Part shown: piece after piece, positions 1 to 6,182 of the stretch
Layout: every line of letters starts with the position of its first letter
Numbering within the stretch: position 1 is the first letter of the stretch
Source: Rhodothermales bacterium
GTDB taxonomy: Bacteria; Bacteroidota; Rhodothermia; Rhodothermales; VXPQ01
Reading direction: 5' to 3'
DNA: 8,564 bases
Assembly: GCA_028283985.1 (NCBI GenBank)
Contig: JANQSQ010000405.1
Location: forward strand, 1-8,564
Made by a program: the position numbers and the translations under genes
Notes under the pieces: generated by a model
What the model saw: only the letters and a program-made list of their open reading frames with translations
Told to the model about the DNA's origin: nothing
Database searches by the model: none

Positions 1-481
1 GTGTGAGCACGTCGTAGTTGGGGCAGCTCCGGCACCCCTTCCAGAACACATCGTCATCCGTCAACTCGGAAAACGTCACTGGCTTGTACCCGAGGTCGGA
101 ATTTATCTTCATCACGGCCAGACTCGTCGTGATGCCGAAGACCCGGGCCTCCGGGTATTTTTCGCGCGACAACTCGAAAATCCGTCTCTTTATCTTCTTC
201 GCCAGCCCCATCTTGCGAAAATCGGAGGCCACGATCAGCCCGGAATGAGCCACATACTTCCCGTGATCCCAACTCTCGATGTAGCAAAATCCCGCCAGGC
301 GGTCGCCGGCCAACGCAATGACCGCCTTGCCTTCTTCAATCCTTGCCTGCACATACTCCGGGGCGCGCTGGGCAATACCCGTCCCTCTGGCCGCCGCCGC
401 CTCTTTGATAAGGGAGCTGACCGCAGACGCATAGCGGACATGTTCGGGCCGGGCGGCCATGACGACCACCTCCTCGATCAC
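1..481 (-). CDS. GNAT acetyltransferase, probable N-acetyl/succinyl-glutamate synthase (3' end cut off)
   Basis: Seen: an open minus-strand frame leaving the window at base 1 with no stop. The N-terminal part has RGTGIAQRAPEYV, then AVIALAGDRLAGFCYIESW, then the acetyl-CoA-binding region SDFRKMGLAKKI, then FGITTSLAVMKINSDLGYKP and FWKGCRSCPNYDVLT with a CxxC pair. Known: this pattern matches the Bacteroidetes GNAT proteins usually linked to argG, which make the first acylated glutamate intermediate of arginine synthesis in place of classical ArgA. Inferred: it acylates glutamate; acetyl versus succinyl donor cannot be told here. Start choice: the frame reaches ATG at 520 with no Shine-Dalgarno; GTG at 481 has AGGAG six bases upstream; ATG at 460 has GAGGAGG. 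I use 481 because 460 cuts into the first beta strand (EEVVVMAARPEH). It lies downstream of prfA on the same strand; argG may follow beyond the edge. Confidence 0.8.
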   Translation of the reverse strand, partial: MIEEVVVMAARPEHVRYASAVSSLIKEAAAARGTGIAQRAPEYVQARIEEGKAVIALAGDRLAGFCYIESWDHGKYVAHSGLIVASDFRKMGLAKKIKRRIFELSREKYPEARVFGITTSLAVMKINSDLGYKPVTFSELTDDDVFWKGCRSCPNYDVLT

Positions 482-598
482 ATCGATCTCCTGTATCGGT
501 GCAGGTTCCGGTAACTGCATGGGTTGTATCGTTCGAAATAACGTTTTCGTAACGGACAGAACCAAAGAAAACGAGAGAAGCGCCCGATTGATCCTGTA

Positions 599-620
599 CC
601 GGACTATATCGGCGGTCCGG
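599..620. repeat. GC-rich inverted repeat between prfA and the argA-like gene
   Basis: CCGGAC (599-604) and GTCCGG (615-620) form a perfect 6-base inverted repeat around a 10-base loop, about 50 bases downstream of the prfA stop. There is no T-run after it on the minus strand, so it is not a convincing intrinsic terminator. It could be a weak pause, an RNA-processing hairpin, an operator, or chance. Confidence 0.3.
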
Positions 621-672
621 GGTCACGGAGATGAGGTCACTGGGCTGGCCGATAGTCCCTGGGACTGTACCG

Positions 673-1761
673 CTACGATCCAGAGGCCAGATCGGCCAAC
701 TGCTCCATATTATCCGCGGTCTGCAGCGCAGTAATAATCTCCTCGAGCGCCCCGTCCATCACTTTGTGGAGCGGATGATTCTTGTCGTTGCCCTCGAGGC
801 GGTGATCGGTAACACGGTCCTGGGGAAAATTATAGGTTCGTATCTTGGCCGAACGGTCGCCGGACCCTACCATGGACCGGCGGACTTCGCTGCGCTCCGC
901 CCGGCGCTTTTCCATTTCCTGCTCGTAGAGACGCGAACGCAATACCCGAAGGGCCTTGTCCTTGTTCTTGTGCTGACTTTTTTCGTCCTGGCACGTCACG
1001 ACCAGACCGGTGGGCACATGCGTGAGCCGGACCGCCGAATCCGTCGTATTGACCGACTGCCCGCCGGGACCGCTCGAACGATACACATCCACCTTGACGT
1101 CGTTCGGACCCAGACGTACGTCAATGTCCTCCGCTTCCGGCAACACGGCCACCGTGGCGGCGGACGTATGCAGACGCCCGGAAGATTCCGTAACCGGCAC
1201 ACGCTGCACGCGGTGCACACCGCTCTCGAACTTCATGAAACCGAATGCATCTTCTCCCCGGATCGACAGCACGATCTCCTTGAAACCGCCCTTGGCGCCC
1301 GGAGATACATTCATTACTTCGACCTTCCAGCCCCGACCCTCGGCGAATTTCTGATACATGCGGTACAGATCGCCGGCGAAAAGCCCTGCCTCGTCTCCAC
1401 CGGTTCCCGCGCGAATTTCGAGAATCGCATCCCGGGCGTCTTCAGGAGCTTTCGGAATTATTTTCAAGCGCAGATCGGCCTCGATGGCGGACAGGTTGGC
1501 TTCGATGGTTTCCAATTCGGCGCGGGCCATATCCGCCAGCTCGCCGACCGGCTCCTCCGCCAGTATGGCCCGTACATCGTCCCGTTCCGAGGTGGCTCGC
1601 TCGTAGGTATCGATAGCCTGGACAAGTCCTTCGAGCGTGGTGCGCTCCCGTCCCAGCTCCCGGAGGCGTTGGGGATCGGTGGCCACATCCTCCCGGGCCA
1701 TCAACCGGTTGATCTCTTCGAACCGATCTTTAATCTCCTGAAGTGCATCCAGACGAATCAT
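673..1761 (-). CDS. prfA: Peptide chain release factor 1 (RF1)
   Basis: RF1 recognises UAA and UAG stop codons in the ribosomal A site and triggers hydrolysis of peptidyl-tRNA. The 362-residue length is normal. Seen: a helical N-terminal domain (about 1-100), the conserved RAGTGGDEAGLFAGDLYRMY block (about 117-136), the stop-codon-reading tripeptide PVT at 189-191 (the P-x-T form marks RF1; RF2 has SPF), and the catalytic GGQ at 233-235 in SSGPGGQSVNTTDSAVRLTH. The C-terminal DEKSQHKNKDKAL and TYNFPQDRVTDHR blocks are also present. The GGQ glutamine is normally methylated by PrmC, which is not encoded here. The start is an ATG 15 bases after the aroF stop with only a weak upstream purine stretch, so it is probably co-transcribed with and coupled to aroF. 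No truncation or missing key residue is visible. Confidence 0.98.
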   Translation of the reverse strand: MIRLDALQEIKDRFEEINRLMAREDVATDPQRLRELGRERTTLEGLVQAIDTYERATSERDDVRAILAEEPVGELADMARAELETIEANLSAIEADLRLKIIPKAPEDARDAILEIRAGTGGDEAGLFAGDLYRMYQKFAEGRGWKVEVMNVSPGAKGGFKEIVLSIRGEDAFGFMKFESGVHRVQRVPVTESSGRLHTSAATVAVLPEAEDIDVRLGPNDVKVDVYRSSGPGGQSVNTTDSAVRLTHVPTGLVVTCQDEKSQHKNKDKALRVLRSRLYEQEMEKRRAERSEVRRSMVGSGDRSAKIRTYNFPQDRVTDHRLEGNDKNHPLHKVMDGALEEIITALQTADNMEQLADLASGS

Positions 1762-1776
1762 GGCCCCAGCGGCGCC

Positions 1777-2811
1777 TCAGGCCAAAGCCGGCGCATCGCG
1801 AACTACCCGTCCGATCGCCTGCGCAATGAGCCGGACCTGCGCCATCAGATCAACGAATTGTTCGAAATAAAGCGATTGAGGACCATCGCTCTTCGCCATA
1901 TCGGGATTCGGATGCACCTCCACCATGATTCCATCGGCCCCGGCAGCCACCGCTGCGCGCGCCATCGGAAGGACCTTCCCTCGTACGCCCGTGCCATGGC
2001 TCGGGTCGACAACGATCGGAAGATGGCTGAGCTTTTTGATCACCGGCACCGCGGACAGATCCAGCGTATTGCGCGTATACGTCTCGAACGTGCGGATACC
2101 GCGCTCGCACAGCACTACGTGCGGATTGCCTTCCGAAAGCACATATTCGGCGCTCATCAGCCACTCGCTGATCGTCGCCGAAGGACCGCGTTTCAGAAAG
2201 ACGGGTTTCCGGAGTTTCCCGACTTCTTTCAGAAGCGGGAAATTCTGCATGTTGCGCGCGCCGATCTGGAAAATGTCCGCATACCGGGCTATCAGTTCGA
2301 TCTGACTAACCTCCATCACTTCGGTAATGGTCTTGAGATCATGTCTGTCGGCAGCGGCGCGCAACAATTGCAATCCCTCCTCCCCCAGGCCCTGGAAAGA
2401 ATAGGGAGAAGTGCGCGGCTTGAACGCGCCGCCGCGTAAAAACGCCGCTCCGCAGGCAGATACATGCGCCGCCGTATCTTCGATCTGCTGTTCGTCCTCG
2501 ACCGAACAGGGACCGGCCATTACCACCACCTCCTCGCCGCCTATGGATACGCCCTTCACGTCGACCACCGTATTTTCTTTCTTCCAGGACCGGCTGGCGA
2601 ACTTGTACGGCTCGGTGACCCGATACACCTCCGCCACGCCCTCCATGACCCGGATATTCCGGGGATCGAATTCGGGCTTCACGCCAATGGCGCCTACTAC
2701 CGTCTGGTTCACCCCGCTGGAACGGTGTACGTCGAATCCGTATTCGTTCAGACGCTCGATTACGTCCTGAATCCGGCTTTCTTGCGCACCCGGCCGAAAA
2801 ACTACGATCAT
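1777..2811 (-). CDS. aroF: 3-deoxy-7-phosphoheptulonate (DAHP) synthase, type I-beta with N-terminal ferredoxin-like domain
   Basis: It condenses phosphoenolpyruvate and erythrose 4-phosphate to DAHP, the first step of the shikimate pathway. Seen: 344 residues. Residues 1 to about 70 (MIVVFRPGAQESRIQDV onward) match the ferredoxin-like regulatory domain of the Thermotoga maritima type. The catalytic barrel follows, with AGPCSVE, FKPRTSPYSFQG, FLKRGPSAT, VVDPSHGTG and MVEVHPNPDMAKSDGPQSL. The metal ligands fall at C102, H272, E298 and D309, the numbering I recall for the Thermotoga enzyme. The frame opens further upstream to 2874, but the homology and this numbering favour ATG at 2811. No chorismate mutase domain is fused, unlike some Bacteroidetes and Bacillus enzymes. 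Known for the family: the N-terminal domain mediates feedback inhibition by tyrosine or phenylalanine; whether it does so here is inference. I see no convincing promoter in the 178-base gap upstream. Confidence 0.96.
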   Translation of the reverse strand: MIVVFRPGAQESRIQDVIERLNEYGFDVHRSSGVNQTVVGAIGVKPEFDPRNIRVMEGVAEVYRVTEPYKFASRSWKKENTVVDVKGVSIGGEEVVVMAGPCSVEDEQQIEDTAAHVSACGAAFLRGGAFKPRTSPYSFQGLGEEGLQLLRAAADRHDLKTITEVMEVSQIELIARYADIFQIGARNMQNFPLLKEVGKLRKPVFLKRGPSATISEWLMSAEYVLSEGNPHVVLCERGIRTFETYTRNTLDLSAVPVIKKLSHLPIVVDPSHGTGVRGKVLPMARAAVAAGADGIMVEVHPNPDMAKSDGPQSLYFEQFVDLMAQVRLIAQAIGRVVRDAPALA

Positions 2812-2968
2812 GAGAATGAGTGGAATGATTGGTACGCGCGCGACGGAAGAACCGGGCGAGTGAATGCGGCGCACCGCACGGTCTGCAGCTTCCGTTTTTA
2901 TTCAACGGACAACCCGCTGTACGCTATAGGATACTCCGATTAAGTCTGCGAAGTTCAGAGGCTGCGAG

Positions 2969-2989
2969 AAGCGCAATGGCAAGGCGCTT
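2969..2989 (-). terminator. Weak hairpin directly after the lptB stop
   Basis: Immediately after the lptB TGA, AAGCGC and GCGCTT can pair as a 6-base stem around a 9-base loop on the minus strand. No run of T follows, so efficient intrinsic termination is doubtful. It may attenuate rather than stop transcription into aroF, or be chance. Confidence 0.25.
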
Positions 2990-3760
2990 TCACTGGTACC
3001 GTTCGAGGGTGAATTTCTCTCCGAGATAGCGTTCACGCACTTCCGGGTCGTGCGCAAGCGCCTCGGCAGTGCCCTGTTTCAGAATGCGCCCCTCGTAAAG
3101 CAGGTACGCGCGATCCGTAATAGCCAGCGTCTCGTGCACATTGTGATCGGTAATGAGTACGCCGATGCCGCGCGCTTTCAGGCCGGCCACCACCCCCTGG
3201 ATGTCTTCTACGGCGATGGGATCCACACCGGCAAAGGGTTCATCCAGCAAAAAGAATTTCGGTTCGATGGCCATGGCCCGGATAATCTCGGTGCGCCTCC
3301 GCTCCCCGCCCGACAAGGCATACCCTTTCGAGCGGCGTACGCGCTCGAGGCCGAATTCGGCAATGAGCGTATCGACGCGGGCATGGCGCGCATCCCGCCC
3401 GACGCCCTGAAATTCGAGCACCGCATGCAGGTTGTCCTCTACGGAGAGTTTCGAAAAAATGGACGCTTCCTGAGCAAGGTAGCCGAGGCCCAGACGGGCC
3501 CGTTTGTACATCGGCATGGACGTAATGTCCTGCTCCTCCACATAAATCCGTCCTGCATTGGGCCGAACCATCCCCACGATCATATGGAACGTGGTCGTTT
3601 TCCCGGCGCCGTTGGGGCCGAGCAGACCCACGATCTCACCCTGCGCCACGTGGATACTTACATCGTCCACCACGTTCCGCTTCTTGTACCGCTTCGTGAG
3701 ACGCTCGGCGCGGAGCGTCACGGGGGCAACAGGGAGCGCAGCGGGAGCAATAGGGAGCAT
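2990..3760 (-). CDS. lptB: LPS export ABC transporter ATP-binding protein LptB
   Basis: LptB is the cytoplasmic ATPase that, with the permeases LptF and LptG, extracts lipopolysaccharide from the inner membrane and passes it to LptC and LptA. Seen in the 256-residue product: Walker A GPNGAGKTT (about 48-56), Q-loop in YLAQEASIFSKLSVEDNL (Gln about 97), signature LSGGERRR (about 149-156), Walker B with LLDEPFAGVDP (about 171-181) and switch histidine in ITDHNVHETL (about 206). These blocks are LptB-specific rather than generic ABC. Start: ATG at 3760, 17 bases after the lptA stop, without a clear Shine-Dalgarno. An in-frame ATG at 3895 would overlap lptA by 118 bases and add unrelated sequence. 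A GTG at 3721 would give 243 residues, close to the E. coli length. The extra N-terminal residues come from a tandem repeat. lptF and lptG are not in the window. Confidence 0.96.
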   Translation of the reverse strand: MLPIAPAALPVAPVTLRAERLTKRYKKRNVVDDVSIHVAQGEIVGLLGPNGAGKTTTFHMIVGMVRPNAGRIYVEEQDITSMPMYKRARLGLGYLAQEASIFSKLSVEDNLHAVLEFQGVGRDARHARVDTLIAEFGLERVRRSKGYALSGGERRRTEIIRAMAIEPKFFLLDEPFAGVDPIAVEDIQGVVAGLKARGIGVLITDHNVHETLAITDRAYLLYEGRILKQGTAEALAHDPEVRERYLGEKFTLERYQ

Positions 3761-3775
3761 AGCGGGAGCAACAGG
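3713..3775 (-). repeat. Three tandem 21-base units at the lptA-lptB junction
   Basis: On the minus strand, three successive 21-base units begin 2 bases after the lptA stop and end where conserved LptB sequence starts. In the LptB frame they read PVAPAML, PIAPAAL and PVAPVTL. Units 1 and 2 differ at three bases; unit 3 is more diverged. The lptB ATG at 3760 lies inside unit 1 and the alternative GTG at 3721 inside unit 3. This looks like a spacer grown by duplication, with unit length a multiple of three so the frame is kept. Confidence 0.8.
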
Positions 3776-3777
3776 CC

Positions 3778-5283
3778 CTAATCCATTGGTTCCGGAAGCG
3801 GATCGGGGGCATCGAAAGGCTGGAAGCCATTGCGCCCCTGCCATTCGACGCGCTGGAGAAATTCCCGTTTCCATGGGCGCCGCTGGGGACGCCATACGAA
3901 TCCCTCGAGCGAAAGCGAATCGGGCAGAATTTCCTCCGAATAATATACGCCTTCCGTATCCCGGATCGCTTCGAGCCGGTCGATGTCTCCCTCGCGGAAG
4001 TGGAGCAGGATCTGGTCTGCGGACATATTGACGGCCCCCTCGGGCGAACCGTCCTCGCCGGTTCTGAAATGAATGGCTTCGGCCTGCGGACCCGCCGAAA
4101 GCGTACGCAGGGAATCCTGTTCGAACGCCGCTTCGATCCGTTTGCCGCGCAACTGGTGGATCCGGTTCGTCGCCGAATCCGGACGGGCCGCAAAGGCGCT
4201 TCCCAGCACGAACAGGGTTTCCGCTTCTTCGCCGCCCCCCTCGACCTGCAACGTATCTCCGCTTATCTGATTGTCCTGGAACCAGGCCAGAGGATCACCG
4301 AAAAACCAGGCGGTGGTGCGCTGGATGTCCGCTCCGTCTTCGCCCGCGGTGGTTAACCTGTCATAGACCACCGAGTCCGCAACGGCCGTAAGGTTGCCAT
4401 GCAGGATCCGCACCGAGTCGACGGCCACGAGCCGCTCCAGCGAATCCCGCCGGGACGATTCGAGGATACGGGCGCGCACCATCAACGTATCCGTGTCGGC
4501 GCCGGTCGAATCCTCCCGGATCCGCAGCAACAGAGGATCGCCTTCCATGCGGCTGTAGCCGGTGCTGTCCTCGTTGTACGCCCGGTCCCCGAAAAGAAGC
4601 GACCGGACGAGTTGTCGTTTGGTATCGGCCTGCCGGGTCGTATCGACGCGCTCGACGAACACGTTGCCGCGAGCGAGCGAAATGTCCGTTTCCCGATGGT
4701 AGGTGACGGTGTCCGCCCGCAGCGATCCGTTGTCCTCCACCAGCGCCACATGCCCGTAGAAATCGGCCCGCTTTTCGTCCGAAAGGTATTCTCCGGCCAG
4801 ACTGGTCAGCACCGCAGCGCGGTCGGTCAACGTGACGCCCTCCGAAAAACGAGCGCGTTTGGAGCGGGTGAAATACAAGCCCGACGGCGCTTCGAGCAAA
4901 ACATCCCCATCGGAAAGACGCAGACCGCCGCGGGCATGGCCCGTTTTGTCGCGGCTGTTGTACAGCACCGTATCGGCGCGCAAGGTATCGCCGCGCTCGA
5001 TAATCAGCACATCTCCCGTAAAAAGGATCTCGCGGCGTTCCGGGTATTGGACAGCCCGACGCGCCCGCAAGCGCGTATCCTCCTGCTGCAAGCGCACATT
5101 TCCGATGAGACGCCGGATGCGTTCGCCCTGCTCTTCTGCGCCTTCCAGCAAATCGGCGCGGACATCCACTTCCTGCAAACCGGTGGTGTCGGCTTCCTGC
5201 GCATAGATCGGCAGGGCCGCGCCTGCGCCAATGCACAGAGTCAGGACAAGACGACATACGATGCTTCGGGCGCCGTATCTCAT
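3778..5283 (-). CDS. lptA: OstA-like LPS transport protein LptA (long form)
   Basis: Known role: LptA forms the periplasmic bridge of stacked beta-jellyroll modules that carries LPS from LptC to the outer-membrane LptD. Seen: 501 residues, with a signal peptide at about 1-28 (basic MRYGAR, hydrophobic core, ending PIYA before QEADTTG). Recurrent OstA-type strands follow, such as GNVRLQQEDTRLRA, DTLRADTVLYNSRDKTGHA, GSLRADTVTYHRETDISLA, NLTAVADSVVYD and GDTLQVEG. The C-terminal tail is proline- and aromatic-rich (GFVWRPQRRPW). The protein is far longer than E. coli LptA (185 residues), as is usual for Bacteroidetes OstA-like proteins. Start: ATG at 5283 overlaps the lptC stop as ATGA, implying coupling; the frame is open upstream to 5454 but that would bury the signal peptide inside lptC. 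An LptD-like role is unlikely because no outer-membrane barrel domain is visible. Confidence 0.88.
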   Translation of the reverse strand: MRYGARSIVCRLVLTLCIGAGAALPIYAQEADTTGLQEVDVRADLLEGAEEQGERIRRLIGNVRLQQEDTRLRARRAVQYPERREILFTGDVLIIERGDTLRADTVLYNSRDKTGHARGGLRLSDGDVLLEAPSGLYFTRSKRARFSEGVTLTDRAAVLTSLAGEYLSDEKRADFYGHVALVEDNGSLRADTVTYHRETDISLARGNVFVERVDTTRQADTKRQLVRSLLFGDRAYNEDSTGYSRMEGDPLLLRIREDSTGADTDTLMVRARILESSRRDSLERLVAVDSVRILHGNLTAVADSVVYDRLTTAGEDGADIQRTTAWFFGDPLAWFQDNQISGDTLQVEGGGEEAETLFVLGSAFAARPDSATNRIHQLRGKRIEAAFEQDSLRTLSAGPQAEAIHFRTGEDGSPEGAVNMSADQILLHFREGDIDRLEAIRDTEGVYYSEEILPDSLSLEGFVWRPQRRPWKREFLQRVEWQGRNGFQPFDAPDPLPEPMD

Positions 5284-5882
5284 TCTTCGCGCACGGTCAC
5301 CCGGCCGGTCATGCTGCGCAACGTATACTCGTCGAGACGCTCGTCCGCTTTTAGGGCATATCCCTGAACCTGTTCGTCCGGCGTCGAGATACGAACGAAT
5401 CCGGGCGTTCGAAGAGCCTGCTCGCGCTCGAACCAGACCAGATGCTCGCTCCACAGCGCCTTGTCGCCCTGCGCACGGACTTCGACGTTCCCTATCGCCT
5501 CGAATCGCTTTCTATTGTCGAGAAGCGTAACCCGATCCGCGAAGACCGTAGCGGAGGAATCCCCGGTTTCATCGTACAACAGAACCGTCACGCGCCCCCC
5601 GATCGAGTCGCTCTGCAGGACGGTCCAGGTGCTGTCCCCTTCTTCGAACGTCGCCATATGATCCGCGCGCATCTTCAGACGCGGACGCGAGGAGGCCTCT
5701 CCAGGAATCGTTTCCGTCACATAATACTCGGCGCCCCAGCTTTCCTGCACGGGATCCGCCTCGGAACGAATGTCTTTCAGGGCGGCCGGAGGAGCGGTCG
5801 CGCGGCCGCAGGCTGCAAGCATGCCCGCACACAGTAACAGGAACAGGAACAGGAACAGAACGGAATTCAAGCTGCAACGCAT
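5280..5882 (-). CDS. lptC: LPS export protein LptC, putative lipoprotein
   Basis: LptC receives LPS from the LptB2FG complex and hands it to LptA in the periplasm. Seen: 200 residues. A hydrophobic N terminus rich in Leu/Phe is followed by the lipobox LAAC at 22-25 with Gly next, so the mature protein probably begins with a lipid-modified Cys25 instead of the transmembrane anchor of E. coli LptC. Residues about 50-195 show the LptC/OstA beta pattern: RLKMRADHMATFEEGD, VTVLLYDETGDSSATVFADR, EAIGNVEVRAQGDKALWSEH and KADERLDEYTLRSMTGRVTV. Start: ATG at 5882; a TTG at 5897 in the same frame is possible but has no ribosome binding site. It is the first gene of the lptC-lptA-lptB run and its stop overlaps the lptA start by 4 bases. 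The assignment rests on fold pattern and context, since LptC sequences diverge strongly. Confidence 0.85.
   Translation of the reverse strand: MRCSLNSVLFLFLFLLLCAGMLAACGRATAPPAALKDIRSEADPVQESWGAEYYVTETIPGEASSRPRLKMRADHMATFEEGDSTWTVLQSDSIGGRVTVLLYDETGDSSATVFADRVTLLDNRKRFEAIGNVEVRAQGDKALWSEHLVWFEREQALRTPGFVRISTPDEQVQGYALKADERLDEYTLRSMTGRVTVREE
5832..5858. repeat. Hexanucleotide repeat in the lptC signal peptide
   Basis: The unit CAGGAA (plus strand) occurs three times perfectly at 5838-5855, flanked by an imperfect CAGTAA before it and a partial CAG after it. On the minus strand it codes for alternating Phe-Leu in the hydrophobic core of the LptC signal sequence. Gain or loss of a unit would change the core by two residues without shifting the frame. 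Confidence 0.75.
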
Positions 5883-5915
5883 GGAATGCTGCGGCAAGGA
5901 AGGGGGAAGCTGTAC

Positions 5916-6053
5916 TCTTTAAGGATCAGAACAGCCCTTTACGTTTACGCGCGCCGGAGAGATGGGTTCGTGTGCATTGTCTATGATCTTCCGGGGCGTA
6001 GGGTAGCGGTTCTCGCAGATGAGGTCCGGCGAGGAGAACATACCGTACGATCC
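5916..6053 (+). pseudogene. Decayed fragment of a T9SS-type C-terminal sorting domain
   Basis: Translated in the same frame as the downstream gene, this stretch contains VYDLPGRRVAVLADEV followed by RRGEHTV, and just before it DGFVCI. The intact sorting domain of the gene at 6183-7958 has GHVHLS, VYDVLGREVATLVDGV and GGKHTS in the same order. The usual NYPNPF opening motif and the closing SLPSGTYLYRL motif are missing, and the sequence runs straight into promoter-like DNA, so it cannot be a working gene on its own. Most likely it is what is left of an older secreted-protein gene whose body was deleted. Chance resemblance is possible but unlikely given the ordered match. Confidence 0.6.
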
Positions 6054-6065
6054 GAGCCTTATTCT

Positions 6066-6098
6066 TTTGTAAAAGAGCGTTGCATTGCATTATTTTTA
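6066..6098 (+). promoter_or_regulatory. Bacteroidetes-type promoter candidate for the propeller gene
   Basis: TTTG at 6066-6069 is followed, 21 bases later, by TATTTTTA at 6091-6098. The Bacteroidetes primary sigma consensus is TTTG, 19-21 bases, then TAnnTTTG, so the second box matches five of six fixed positions. Transcription would begin near 6105, leaving an untranslated leader of about 78 bases. The match is by eye. Confidence 0.45.
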
Positions 6099-6172
6099 GT
6101 ATGGGGGGGTGTTTACAAAATCTGTGCTGATATGGAATGCCCAAGCGGATTTTTCCGTGGAAGAATGAAGAT

Positions 6173-6179
6173 GGAGGAG
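6173..6179 (+). promoter_or_regulatory. Ribosome binding site that decides the start at 6183
   Basis: GGAGGAG lies 3 bases before ATG 6183, and its GGAGG part 5 bases before. In-frame ATGs at 6165 and 6171 have poorer upstream sequence and would place acidic residues ahead of the basic signal-peptide start MKRASR, so 6183 is preferred. Confidence 0.7.
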
Positions 6180-6182
6180 CCT

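Larger units (their letters stand above)
5883..6182. other. Divergent intergenic region between lptC and the propeller gene
   Basis: This 300-base region separates two divergently read genes. Its left half carries the decayed sorting-domain fragment (5916-6053). Its right half is AT-richer and carries the promoter candidate, a run of seven G (6103-6109) and the ribosome binding site. The promoter for lptC should also lie here, but I could not find a convincing one on the minus strand. No tRNA, riboswitch or terminator was recognised. Confidence 0.7.

Noticed and set aside
534..566. A possible Bacteroidetes promoter on the minus strand before the argA-like gene: TTTG (563-566), 21 bases, TTATTTCG (534-541).
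   Set aside because: The second box misses the A at position 2 and one T of the TTTG; too degenerate to list as a feature, although the spacing is right.
654..666. A small palindrome AGTCC-CTG-GGACT just after the prfA stop as a terminator.
   Set aside because: The stem is only 5 bases with a 3-base loop and no T-run follows on the minus strand.
631..2439. A 602-codon plus-strand open frame lying antisense to both prfA and aroF.
   Set aside because: Its product has no recognisable domains, is rich in Arg/His/Gly as expected of the antisense of GC-rich genes, and both opposite-strand genes are fully convincing with intact active-site motifs.
3761..3895. An N-terminal extension of LptB starting at ATG 3895.
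   Set aside because: It would overlap the end of lptA by 118 bases and adds sequence unlike any LptB; the start at 3760 fits spacing after the lptA stop.
4399..5367. A 322-codon plus-strand frame opposite lptA, and a 243-codon one opposite lptB (3050-3781).
   Set aside because: Both are mirror frames of well supported genes in GC-rich DNA; no domain, ribosome site or context supports them.
5886..6182. The plus-strand frame of the propeller gene extended upstream to 5886 (690 codons).
   Set aside because: The signal peptide and strong ribosome site place the start at 6183; the upstream part contains the decayed sorting-domain fragment and the promoter.
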